Below, one piece after another: positions 54,457-62,738 of a stretch of DNA of 64,000 nt (the first letter of the stretch is position 1; each line of letters begins with the position of its first letter). Under the pieces are notes generated by a model. That model searched no databases. It was given only the letters and a program-made list of their open reading frames with translations, and was not told the origin of the DNA. A program made the translations under genes and the position numbers. The stretch is from PCPOR2b sp965220385 (GTDB lineage Bacteria > Poribacteria > WGA-4E > PCPOR2b): NCBI GenBank assembly GCA_965220385.1, contig OZ244825.1, positions 4,464,001 to 4,528,000 of the forward strand, read 5' to 3'.

Positions 54457-55386
54457 TCAATTCCCTTTTTTAATCGCACCCCAAGTGGTTGTCAATTTTT
54501 CTCGTGGGTCAACGGCAAAGCGCAACGGTCCCTTCCCCCATGCAGGGGGACCACTTGGACCAGGGATACGTAGGGTCGGTTCGCCACCTTTGGCATCAAC
54601 AACATAAAGCCCAACAGATTCGAGGTCATCACCTTTCCATCCCCCAAAGGCAATTTGATCTCCCGCCGGCGACCAAACAGGACCTTGACCTGAAAAAGGT
54701 AAGTCCGTTAATTGCCGAATCTTTTCACCCTTTATCATATCCATGACGTAAATCTGCGACTGTCCACTTCGATCTGAACTAAATGCTATCTCGGTGCCAT
54801 CGGGGGACCAGGCGGGGTAGTGATCATCCCCCGGATCGACGGTAAGCCGCCTTGGGTTCAGTGGATTTACACCAATATTTATATCCAAGAGGTAAATATC
54901 CCAATTGCCTTCGGCAAAGAGGTCAGAGCGGACAGCAATCTGCCGGCCGTCTGGGGACCAAGTAGGTGACATACTAACCTGTGTTCCATGGATTTCTTTC
55001 CCTTCGAGCGTCTCTACATCAAAGATCCAGAGAGATAGCCCTTTCATTACGGCAATTTGACGTCCATTTGGTGACCAAGCCGGCCGAAAGAACGCACCGC
55101 CAGTAATATTTCTTCGATTCCTGTCAGCATCCATTACAACGAGTCTTCCATCGGATATAAAGGCGAGAAGATTCCCATCAGGGGACCAAGCGGGCCATTG
55201 GTCCCGTGCCTGATCGTCGGTCAACTGTATCGGTTTACCCTCCTCTCCATCAACAACATAAATGTCCGCATTTCCATTTGGGGGCCTACGGGCATAGGCG
55301 AACTTATCTTCAGCCTGTACCTGCATCAATTCAACACTTAGGCCGGTACAAATCAGTGTCCAGAGCAGCAAAGCCAACCCTCTCAT
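54457..55386 (-). CDS. Exported TolB-like PD40 propeller protein
   Basis: A 309-residue protein with a signal peptide (LALLLWTLICTGLSVELMQVQAE) and five repeats (PAWSPDGNLLAFIS to PVWSPAGDQIAFGG). Tail REKLTTTWGAIKKGN. AAAGGAG supports the ATG at 55386. It is separated by about 130 bp from the next minus-strand gene upstream. Confidence 0.85.
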   Translation of the reverse strand: MRGLALLLWTLICTGLSVELMQVQAEDKFAYARRPPNGNADIYVVDGEEGKPIQLTDDQARDQWPAWSPDGNLLAFISDGRLVVMDADRNRRNITGGAFFRPAWSPNGRQIAVMKGLSLWIFDVETLEGKEIHGTQVSMSPTWSPDGRQIAVRSDLFAEGNWDIYLLDINIGVNPLNPRRLTVDPGDDHYPAWSPDGTEIAFSSDRSGQSQIYVMDMIKGEKIRQLTDLPFSGQGPVWSPAGDQIAFGGWKGDDLESVGLYVVDAKGGEPTLRIPGPSGPPAWGKGPLRFAVDPREKLTTTWGAIKKGN

Positions 55387-55514
55387 TTGAAATCTCCTTT
55401 GATAAGAAATCATGCAACTAGGGTTGCATGAACGTAGAAGCATGAGAACGCTGGTCACCCCGACGGAATCGGAGGCGTCGTGTCAATCCATTTGTAAACT
55501 ATCCCACATATCTT

Positions 55515-56465
55515 TCAGGAATCAATATCATCAGTTTCCAGATTCAACCAACGCATCTCATCGGGGGACAGTTGGATTGCTAACGCCGCAAGACATGAAG
55601 ATAACTCCTCGTGAGTTAAGGGACCAACGAGCGGAAACGTCGGAAATGGTTGATGCAAAACATACGCCAACGAAATCTGTATCGCCGTACACCCCTTCTT
55701 CTCCCCAAGCGTCTGCGCCCGTCTGAGTCGTTCAAAATTGGCATCGTTATAGTACACCCGCACCATGTCCCGGTTTTCCCGTTTTTCAGGGGCGAAACGC
55801 CCGCTGAAGAATCCTCTTGCCTGTGAGGACCACGGCAGCAGCGGAAATTGCGTTTCATTATGCCATTCCCACGCCGCTTCCGATACGGACACTACGCCCT
55901 TCCACATCGGTTCCATCGGCACAGCCAAACTGATATTGTTGCTGCTGACCACAAATCCGTGCAGCCCATGTTCTGTTGCGTATTCATTCGCTTCTTGAAG
56001 GCGTTCAAGTTCCCAATTCGACGCGCCGATTGCTCGCAGGTTGCCCGCGCGAATTTCCTGATTCAGGTGCTCGATGATTGTACCCGCTGGAATCTCCGGG
56101 TCATCTCGATGCAGCAGAAACAGGTCAATATAATCGGTCTGTAGACGGAGGAGACTGTCGTGGATGTCATGGGCAAGTTCCTCCGGGCTCAAGCGTGGTC
56201 GTGGTACTGCGGAATGCGGATGCCCACCCTTGTCAACCAAAAACACCTCAGATCGGTTTTTCCGATTTTTCATCCACATACCAAGCAAGCGTTCGCTGTC
56301 ACCCCCACCGTAGCTATGCGCACTGTCAAGCGCATTGCCGCCAGCTGCAAAAAATTCGTCTAACATCGAATAACTGTGTTCCATCGTGTCGGGCGTAAAT
56401 AACATACATCCAAGGACAAGCTGCGAAATTTCTCTATCTATTCCAGGAATTGTTCCGTAATTCAT
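55515..56465 (-). CDS. Aldo/keto reductase
   Basis: A 316-residue aldo/keto reductase with the tetrad D47, Y52, K79 and H119 and the typical LDSAHSYGGGDSERLLG. Related to the sugar- or NDP-hexose-reducing branches only by general form; substrate open. GAGAGGAG before the ATG at 56465 fits better than the longer in-frame start. It lies divergent to the enolase-superfamily gene. Confidence 0.88.
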   Translation of the reverse strand: MNYGTIPGIDREISQLVLGCMLFTPDTMEHSYSMLDEFFAAGGNALDSAHSYGGGDSERLLGMWMKNRKNRSEVFLVDKGGHPHSAVPRPRLSPEELAHDIHDSLLRLQTDYIDLFLLHRDDPEIPAGTIIEHLNQEIRAGNLRAIGASNWELERLQEANEYATEHGLHGFVVSSNNISLAVPMEPMWKGVVSVSEAAWEWHNETQFPLLPWSSQARGFFSGRFAPEKRENRDMVRVYYNDANFERLRRAQTLGEKKGCTAIQISLAYVLHQPFPTFPLVGPLTHEELSSCLAALAIQLSPDEMRWLNLETDDIDS

Positions 56466-56609
56466 CGAGTCTCCTCTCCAGTAAATGTGTTGGATACATA
56501 ATAGCAAAAAAATAGTAAAAGGTCTATGCTAACCACTATTTTCGTCCCGCACCTAAAAACTGTGCTACAATAGCGTATCGGATTATTAACCCTTTGGAGG
56601 ATAGTCGCT

Positions 56610-57800
56610 ATGAAAATTAAAACCCTTGAAATGCTTACGCTACACATCCCTTTTTACGCTGATCATGTCACCCGACATATGCAACGCGCCTTGACCCATT
56701 CGGAACAGGTAGAGGTATACCGCGTCGAACTGGATAACGGCGTTATCGGTTACGGCGAAAATTTGGGGGACGAATCCGGTAACTTCGATCGAGTCATCGG
56801 ACAAAACCCATTTGCAATCATGCAGGACGACAGCATCGGTTTCGGTATTCAGATGTCCCTGTTTGATGCCGTCGGCAAATCGGTCGGTGTCCCCGCCTAC
56901 CAACTGTTAGGCGCAAAGGTCCGAGACCGCTGCCCGATTTCATGGTGGGATATCGACATGCCGCCGGAGGATTGGGTAAAGGAGGCAGAGGAGTCGCTTA
57001 GACGGGGCTACACATCAATCAAACTGAAAGCCCGTCCGTGGCGGGACATCTTCGAACAGGTGGAAGCTGTTGGAAAGGTTGTCCCAGAAGGCTACAAATT
57101 GGACATTGACTTCAACGGTTTTCTCCGAACAGCGGAAGGTGCACAGCCAGTTTTGCAGGAGTTGGATAAACACCCCAACGTCGCCTACTACGAAAGCCCA
57201 TACTACCTCGGCACAGATATCGAAGGCGCTGGACGTCTACAGGAAGTGGTAGAAAACCGGATTGTCGAACACTTTAATGAATCGTGCTTGCACGCCCGCT
57301 GCTGCGGTGGATTTGTCGTTGGAGGTGGGGCAACGGGGACGCGGAACATCAATGCGTTGTGCGCTTCGTTCGACAAACCGTTCTGGCTACAGATGGTGGG
57401 AACAGGAATTACAACCGCATATGCCATGCACATCGGCGCGGTTCTCTCACACGCCCAACTGCCGGCAATCACCTGCTTCGAGTTGTGGGAACATGATCTT
57501 TTAGAGCAACGGTTGGAGGTGGTGGACGGAACGATTGCCCCACCGGAAGCACCGGGATTGGGGGTCGAAGTTGACGAATACGCGCTGGAACGCTACCGCG
57601 TTGAGCCGGGAACACCTTCACCCACAGCACTCTATAAGCAGAGAGAGCGAACCTGTCGTGTACATATTCCCGATAGCAAAGGCGGCGAAGTTGTCCACGA
57701 TTTCACTGGTGAGGACATCTACTATCCCGCCTTCAGTGAAGGGGAGTATCCGGGGTTTGTTCGTGGTGTCTGGATGGAAGTAATCGAAGGGGCAGGGTAA
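56610..57800 (+). CDS. Enolase-superfamily protein (mandelate racemase / muconate lactonising enzyme-like)
   Basis: A 396-residue enzyme with an N-terminal capping domain and a TIM barrel. K138-x-K140 (SIKLKARPW) is the catalytic Lys pair; metal ligands are suggested at D165/D167 (DIDFNG) and E195 (YYESPYY). The third ligand is less clear. The family abstracts a proton next to a carboxylate in acid sugars or dipeptides. GGAGGATAG precedes the ATG. Confidence 0.85.
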   Translation: MKIKTLEMLTLHIPFYADHVTRHMQRALTHSEQVEVYRVELDNGVIGYGENLGDESGNFDRVIGQNPFAIMQDDSIGFGIQMSLFDAVGKSVGVPAYQLLGAKVRDRCPISWWDIDMPPEDWVKEAEESLRRGYTSIKLKARPWRDIFEQVEAVGKVVPEGYKLDIDFNGFLRTAEGAQPVLQELDKHPNVAYYESPYYLGTDIEGAGRLQEVVENRIVEHFNESCLHARCCGGFVVGGGATGTRNINALCASFDKPFWLQMVGTGITTAYAMHIGAVLSHAQLPAITCFELWEHDLLEQRLEVVDGTIAPPEAPGLGVEVDEYALERYRVEPGTPSPTALYKQRERTCRVHIPDSKGGEVVHDFTGEDIYYPAFSEGEYPGFVRGVWMEVIEGAG

Positions 57801-57823
57801 ATCTAAACCTTCAGACGAAAGGT

Positions 57824-57854
57824 ACTAGGGGCAACGATCCCCGTTGTCCCTAGT
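57824..57854. terminator. 13-bp hairpin between convergent genes
   Basis: ACTAGGGGCAACG (57824-57836) pairs with CGTTGTCCCTAGT (57842-57854), one G-T pair, with a 5-nt loop. It lacks a T run but lies where both flanking genes must end. Confidence 0.5.
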
Positions 57855-57890
57855 CCTCGTCACTAAAAACTGATAGCGTACGATACGGAT

Positions 57891-58310
57891 TTAAAGCATA
57901 TCGAGTTGGGCAGCAATCTCGGTCAACCTGCTTTCCATTTGACTTGCAGCCACCTCAAGTTTTTCCTGATCGACTTTCAGCCGTCGAATCCTATCATCTT
58001 GGTGTGACAGAATACAAAACTGGTAGTTTTTGCGTATATCAAAGCCCGCTTGTTTGATGTTTTCCTTCACAGGGCCCTCTGGGTAATACCACCGTTGTCC
58101 TCGGGTCTGGCTCAGATTCATGTGACAATGCCCCTCTTCACCACCAAAACAGTCGAACCGCAAAACCTCGTCATCATAGAAATATAAAGAGGCTGCCGGT
58201 CCATGTCCCCCACGGTCGGACCTCCAATACACTTCCACTCTAACGTCATCCTGCACCGAGTATTCAACCCAATCAAACCTTTCCTGGTTATTTACTACCT
58301 TAGTCGCCAT
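57891..58310 (-). CDS. Small hypothetical protein, 139 aa
   Basis: Soluble, no signal peptide. A beta-rich N-terminal part (WVEYSVQDDVRVEVYWRSDRGGHGPAASLYF), a motif FDCFGGEEGHCHMN with His/Cys residues that could bind a metal, and RWYYPEGPVKENIKQAGF. The last 35 residues form a coiled coil (KVDQEKLEVAASQMESRLTEIAAQL). I do not know a function. It is an isolated gene. Confidence 0.7.
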   Translation of the reverse strand: MATKVVNNQERFDWVEYSVQDDVRVEVYWRSDRGGHGPAASLYFYDDEVLRFDCFGGEEGHCHMNLSQTRGQRWYYPEGPVKENIKQAGFDIRKNYQFCILSHQDDRIRRLKVDQEKLEVAASQMESRLTEIAAQLDML

Positions 58311-58540
58311 CTGTTCCTCCAGTTATGAGCAAGTTCAAAGCCCTTCAGGCTTCTTACGAGTGGACATGGGCTTAACACCCAGGCCTATCAGGGAAACCTT
58401 CAACCCCTCAACCCTTAATCGAATTTCCCCAAAGCGCTGTTTCACAGTCTATCATTAACAAGAAATAATGTCAAGGTTAAGATCTTGTTAATCCCTCTCC
58501 AAGAATATCTGAACCCTATTTCCCGTTCTCCACAGATCTC

Positions 58541-59611
58541 TTAAGGTAACTCAACTTCGACCCGGCGACCTGTCTGACTCGATTCCAAAGCTGCATCAAT
58601 GATACGAGCAACCTGGAGGGCGTCACGACCCGATGCAGGCGGGGCACCCTCGCCCTGTCCCGCACGAATAAAGTCGCGGATGAACTCCTCCCCAGCAATG
58701 CCGCCATACGCAGGGGATTGCGCTAAGGTATAATCAAATTCACGCTGAGGCGCGGACGCCCAAGAACCCTGAGCCGATTCAACACTCATATGTTCTGCAA
58801 CGCCTGGAGAACCCCAGTGAATCCGACCATTCTGCCCGTTGACGCCAACATAGGTATCGTAGCTCGGTTGGTTGGGATATTTGGATCCACTCAGCGCAAG
58901 CGTATATCCCGCATGGAGCGAACCAACCGCTCCCGAACGCAAACGGAAAGAGAGTGTAGCGATATCCTCCACATCAATATCCTCGCCACTGCGCGTTGCA
59001 ACTTCGGCAGACACCGACACAATCTCGTCGTGAGAGATATACCGTAGCATGTCGATATAATGGCAACCCAACCACGCCAAGATTCCACTCCCCGCGTATT
59101 CGTGACTAAATAACCAGCCGTCGGGGTTGCGGTATTGTACCTGCGTCGTCAGCATACGCATCTCAATCGACATCAGCGGTCCCAACAGACCTTGCCCCAC
59201 AAAATCTCTCGCTTCGCGAATCATTGGATTGTACCGATTTTGATAGCAGACGCCCAACTGCATACCTGCACGCTCTGCTGCCTCGACAACGCGCTGCACA
59301 TCTGGGGCGGTTCTACCGATCGGCTTTTCTGCCATCAAGTGTTTGCCGGACTCCAATATCCGCACAGAAATATCGGGCTTCAAGTCCGTCCTCATGGTAG
59401 CGATAGCAAAGAAGACATCGTCCCGCGCCAGAACTTCATCCAAATCGCCGGTGACGCCTTCCACCTTACGCTCATCCGATTTTTGCAAGTCTTCTAGGGC
59501 AGATTGATCTTCACCCCAAACAAAAATGCCTTCAACCTCCGGCAACTCCTGTAATGTGCCCAAGTGTCCTTCAAAATGAGCGTTTCCTGGGCTTAATAGC
59601 AACGTTTTCAT
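58541..59611 (-). CDS. Gfo/Idh/MocA-family oxidoreductase
   Basis: A 356-residue NAD(P)-dependent dehydrogenase with an N-terminal Rossmann domain (MKTLLLSPGNAHFEGH) and the family's catalytic E95-K96-P97 (MAEKPIGRT). The C-terminal sheet has HYIDMLRYISHDEIVSV. The substrate, probably a polyol or sugar, is unknown. The start at 59611 follows AAGGGAAG; an earlier in-frame ATG overlaps that site. Confidence 0.9.
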   Translation of the reverse strand: MKTLLLSPGNAHFEGHLGTLQELPEVEGIFVWGEDQSALEDLQKSDERKVEGVTGDLDEVLARDDVFFAIATMRTDLKPDISVRILESGKHLMAEKPIGRTAPDVQRVVEAAERAGMQLGVCYQNRYNPMIREARDFVGQGLLGPLMSIEMRMLTTQVQYRNPDGWLFSHEYAGSGILAWLGCHYIDMLRYISHDEIVSVSAEVATRSGEDIDVEDIATLSFRLRSGAVGSLHAGYTLALSGSKYPNQPSYDTYVGVNGQNGRIHWGSPGVAEHMSVESAQGSWASAPQREFDYTLAQSPAYGGIAGEEFIRDFIRAGQGEGAPPASGRDALQVARIIDAALESSQTGRRVEVELP

Positions 59612-60206
59612 CTGCTTCTTCCCTTTCATTTAGCAAAATTGTTCAGAAAAATATTATCCCGTAGAAATTGACAAAGAGATTGATATAAGATCTGATGGTT
59701 TATCTTTGGCGCAATATGATAAATGAAGCCACAACATAATAACATCTTTTCGCAAAATTAGACAAATCTATAATTGGTAGATCTTTCAGAAGCATCGCCA
59801 TACCTCCAGCCAAGCCAAAAATACGAGGAATTGACCTCATCAATTGACAGCCTAACGGCAGTGTGGTACTCTTTTGCAGCATCAAAGATGATTAAGGCGT
59901 GTTGACATTTGTAAAGTTGTCTGTAATCGTAGCGGCGAGGTTCCCTCGCCCATTGATAAACGCATATAGGGCGAGCCAATTGTAGATTGTAGGTCGAGAT
60001 TCACATCTCGACACTGAAACACCTATTTCAAGAAATCGACTACAGAAAGCCGAAAGCGCTTCTGATGCGTGAACACAGGGTTGGGAGACCCAACCCCTAC
60101 GAGGGACCGTGTGTCTGTGCACATCGCTCGATTATTTGGTTGCAATGAAATGTCAACAGAACCTAGTTACAATTCGTCGGAACGTTGAATTCAAAAGAGG
60201 TGAAAC
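59612..60206. other. Divergent intergenic region with hairpin-rich block
   Basis: About 595 bp. The left part (59612-59899) is AT-rich and shows nothing definite. The right part is the repeat block 59900-60158. No gene is seen. Confidence 0.5.
59900..60158. repeat. 259-bp MITE-like block with TGTTGACATTT inverted ends
   Basis: TGTTGACATTT (59900-59910) and AAATGTCAACA (60148-60158) are the same 11-bp ends as at 54221. Inside are three hairpins: GGCGAG/CTCGCC near 59934, GTCGAGAT/ATCTCGAC near 59993-60012 and GGGTTGGG-AGA-CCCAACCC at 60078-60096. Interior sequence differs from the 54221 block. Confidence 0.5.
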
Positions 60207-60674
60207 ATGCTCAAACCCTATATCAGCCTCGTACTTGTCCTGTTGATATCCGCCACATTTTTCGGATTCGTGACATGGGCACAAAAAACCGAGAACGGGA
60301 CCAAGGAGGAAGGAGTAACATTGGCAGCACTTGGAGTGAGCGCAGAACAAAAGGCGCAGATCAAAGCTTTGTGGGCGCTCAAACGTCAAAGCCACCTTCA
60401 AGCAATTGAAAACCTACGTCCCTTGAATCGACTTGCTAAAGATAAGATGGCATCAGATGATCAGGTTCAAGATGTGTTAAAGAAATTTCATCAGGAGCGC
60501 ATAGCGCGAGAACGGAAGGTCGAAACGGCTGAAGAGAGTCTCATCAAGTCCCTGCCACCACGTGCACAGCTGCACTTAACCGTCTTAGGTGTATTAGACA
60601 ACGGTTTAATGCCCCGACATCTAAGTACCACCCCCAAAAAAGAAGATAATACCCAGAAATCAAGCGACAGGTAG
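60207..60674 (+). CDS. Small exported Spy/CpxP-like protein
   Basis: A 155-residue protein with a signal peptide (ISLVLVLLISATFFGFVTWAQ). The mature part is helical with LGVSAEQKAQIKALWALKRQSHLQAIENL, similar in pattern to the LTxxQ helices of periplasmic chaperones or metal-resistance proteins. The C-terminal 20 residues are polar. AGAGGTG precedes the ATG. Family assignment is tentative. Confidence 0.6.
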   Translation: MLKPYISLVLVLLISATFFGFVTWAQKTENGTKEEGVTLAALGVSAEQKAQIKALWALKRQSHLQAIENLRPLNRLAKDKMASDDQVQDVLKKFHQERIARERKVETAEESLIKSLPPRAQLHLTVLGVLDNGLMPRHLSTTPKKEDNTQKSSDR

Positions 60675-60677
60675 GGA

Positions 60678-60863
60678 ACTGTAGGAGGGATCTCCGAATC
60701 TCCCGATTCTCGGGATTCTCGCTTGTCCCGATGTATCGGGGGAACGGAACCGACATCTCACTGTAGGCGTGATCTCCCGGTTGCGCCTTTTCAAACAAAA
60801 TGGGTAATAAGCCGAAAACTGAATAGCCCTGTAGGGAATAGAGATCTGTGGGCACAAAAAAGG
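60678..60863. repeat. Second copy of the 80-bp repeat with inserted palindromes
   Basis: ACTGTAGGAGGGATCTCCGAATC (60678-60700) matches 36180-36202. About 50 bp of palindromes follow (TCCCGA-TTC-TCGGGA at 60701-60715; TCCCGAT/ATCGGG at 60726-60740). The 80 bp at 60751-60830 match 36204-36283 with two differences. Confidence 0.75.
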
Positions 60864-60936
60864 TGGAGCATATCGGACTTGAACCGATGACCCCTTGCAT
60901 GCCATGCAAGTGCTCTCCCAGCTGAGCTAATGCCCC
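60864..60936 (-). tRNA. tRNA-Ala (anticodon GGC)
   Basis: The reverse strand folds as a 73-nt cloverleaf: a 7-bp acceptor stem (GGGGCAT/ATGCTCC, one G-T), a D arm with GCTCAGCTGGGAGAGC, an anticodon stem CTTGC/GCAAG with loop ATGGCAT (anticodon GGC) and a TTCAAGT T-loop. The 3' CCA is not encoded. A run of Ts on the coding strand directly after the gene may terminate it. Confidence 0.95.
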
Positions 60937-61005
60937 ACTTAAGTGCCCCTATTTTAACATACCGACCAACGAAGCGCAAGGAAAAATCAACTCTGTTGAA
61001 AACCT

Positions 61006-61812
61006 TCACGAACCTGTGCTGTGATAGCGGCGTAGCCCACTACACCAAAAAAGATAGCTTACACAGAGCATCACCAGTGCGACGACCGGTGCTCCGAATT
61101 GAAAGGATTCAGGCATACCGAGAAATTCGCCCTTCTGAAGCAGCTGCTGTGCAGGATAATACGTCACAAAAGCGACAGGGAGAATAAACGTTAAAAGCAC
61201 CCGTACAGCGAGCGGATAGATCGATATGGGAAAAGCCGTCGCCTCTTTGGTCGCGCTAATAAGCAGATCCGTCAACTTACCCGATTTCGTCGTCCATAAC
61301 GCAACGGTGGCACTGATGAGCACGAATGTGAACATAATCAGTGTACCACTCAGAATTGTTGTGAGACTGAACAACGCGACGCTCAACGTCCAACGGATGC
61401 CAGCCAAGTGAAGTGCGACAACAAAGATAACAGTACTTGTCAATGCCCGCGAGATGTGGATTAACTCCACACGGCTTGCAAGGATGTAGAATAACGGCGG
61501 CACAGGTCTAATCAAGACACCGTCCAACTCACCTCGGAGGATGTACCGATCAAAATCGTCCAACTGGCTGCCCACTATCCGCATGAGCGAGAACGCTAGG
61601 TTCCCTAGCCCGTACAGGAACACCACCTCCGCCCATGTCCAACCATTAATAGTGCGAAACTTCGCGAGCAGCGCACCCAACAGACCGAGCAGACAAATCT
61701 CACTGATAACAATACCGAAGCACATGAGACCGAACGAAAGCCGGTATTGAATCCGAGAACGCACATACGCACCAGCAAGCAGAAAATAGAGTTTGAAGTA
61801 GCGTCGTATCAT
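61006..61812 (-). CDS. ABC-2 type exporter permease
   Basis: A 268-residue membrane protein with about six hydrophobic segments. It contains the FDRYILRGELDGVLIRPVPPLF coupling loop typical of the ABC-2 subgroup whose two permeases pair with one ATPase. A substrate cannot be inferred. Third gene of the minus-strand operon 63722-61006. It has a weak ribosome binding site and is preceded by a palindromic block. Confidence 0.85.
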   Translation of the reverse strand: MIRRYFKLYFLLAGAYVRSRIQYRLSFGLMCFGIVISEICLLGLLGALLAKFRTINGWTWAEVVFLYGLGNLAFSLMRIVGSQLDDFDRYILRGELDGVLIRPVPPLFYILASRVELIHISRALTSTVIFVVALHLAGIRWTLSVALFSLTTILSGTLIMFTFVLISATVALWTTKSGKLTDLLISATKEATAFPISIYPLAVRVLLTFILPVAFVTYYPAQQLLQKGEFLGMPESFQFGAPVVALVMLCVSYLFWCSGLRRYHSTGS

Positions 61813-61842
61813 CGAGAGCGCTCTGTTCCTTTCCCCTTAAAT

Positions 61843-61896
61843 GTAGGGGGCAGGTCTTGTGTCTGCCCAAAGGGCAACCAAAAGGGTTGCCCCTAC
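61843..61896. repeat. Compound palindrome between two permease genes
   Basis: GTAGGGG (61843) and CCCCTAC (61890-61896) form outer arms; nested inside are GGGCAACC-AAAA-GGGTTGCCC and GGCAG/CTGCC hairpins. The block occupies most of the 108-bp gap. Confidence 0.6.
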
Positions 61897-61920
61897 CGTG
61901 CATTTTCAGAGATGCCTATT

Positions 61921-62718
61921 CTATCCACCCTGAATCACCAGTTTGCGGAAGGCTACCCGGTATGCTAACCGCCCAATCCCCACTAATATAACCACCCAGA
62001 TTAATTGTATTAATAACGCCGTAACGAGACCTTTCCCTATTAGTTGACCGGTATAAATGGCAGTAGGAAGATAGATAATCGCACGAAACGGTAAGACCGC
62101 CGCAACCTTGGCTAAGAAAGCGGGATAAAACTCCAACGGCAAAAAGTAGCCGGAAAACAGCATAGACAGACCCCATATAACCAAAAAATAGATACCGCGA
62201 ATTTCGACGAGCCAAAAAGCGAAAATACCGATTATAAACTCTATACTGAACAAAATAACATACCCTAAAACCACGCTAATGATGAAGAGGAATAGACTAA
62301 ATAGCGATAGCGGTAACGAGAGCCCAAACGCACCGTAAAACAGCAAGAATTTCGGCAGCATGTTGAATAGTGCCGTATGGCTAGAAGTTCCCGCAGCCGT
62401 CGCCAGTATCATCAGCTGGAAATCAACGGGTTTCATTAAATCGGTGACCACTTCACCAGTCCGCACCTTCTCTTCGATAATACGCGCCACCCGAAGCGTA
62501 AACGTGAAGGTCAATAGGGTCTGTGAGACGACAATGTACGTCAGAATCTTGTTCAGGTCATATCCTTCTACCGATGTCTGCCCGGTGTATAACGCCTTCC
62601 ACAGATAAACGTAGACCAGCATGAACAGCACGTTGATAACCAGTTCCATCCACAGCTCAAACCGATATGTCAGCGTCCGCTGAAAGGCTTTCACCGTAAA
62701 AGTGAGATATTTTTTCAT
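61921..62718 (-). CDS. ABC-2 type exporter permease
   Basis: A 265-residue protein with about six transmembrane segments and the RTGEVVTDLMKPVDFQL coupling loop, the paired permease of the gene at 61006. It begins 20 nt after the ATPase stop, so the three genes form one operon. Substrate unknown. Confidence 0.85.
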   Translation of the reverse strand: MKKYLTFTVKAFQRTLTYRFELWMELVINVLFMLVYVYLWKALYTGQTSVEGYDLNKILTYIVVSQTLLTFTFTLRVARIIEEKVRTGEVVTDLMKPVDFQLMILATAAGTSSHTALFNMLPKFLLFYGAFGLSLPLSLFSLFLFIISVVLGYVILFSIEFIIGIFAFWLVEIRGIYFLVIWGLSMLFSGYFLPLEFYPAFLAKVAAVLPFRAIIYLPTAIYTGQLIGKGLVTALLIQLIWVVILVGIGRLAYRVAFRKLVIQGG

Positions 62719-62738
62719 TATGATATGATCAGCGGGTA

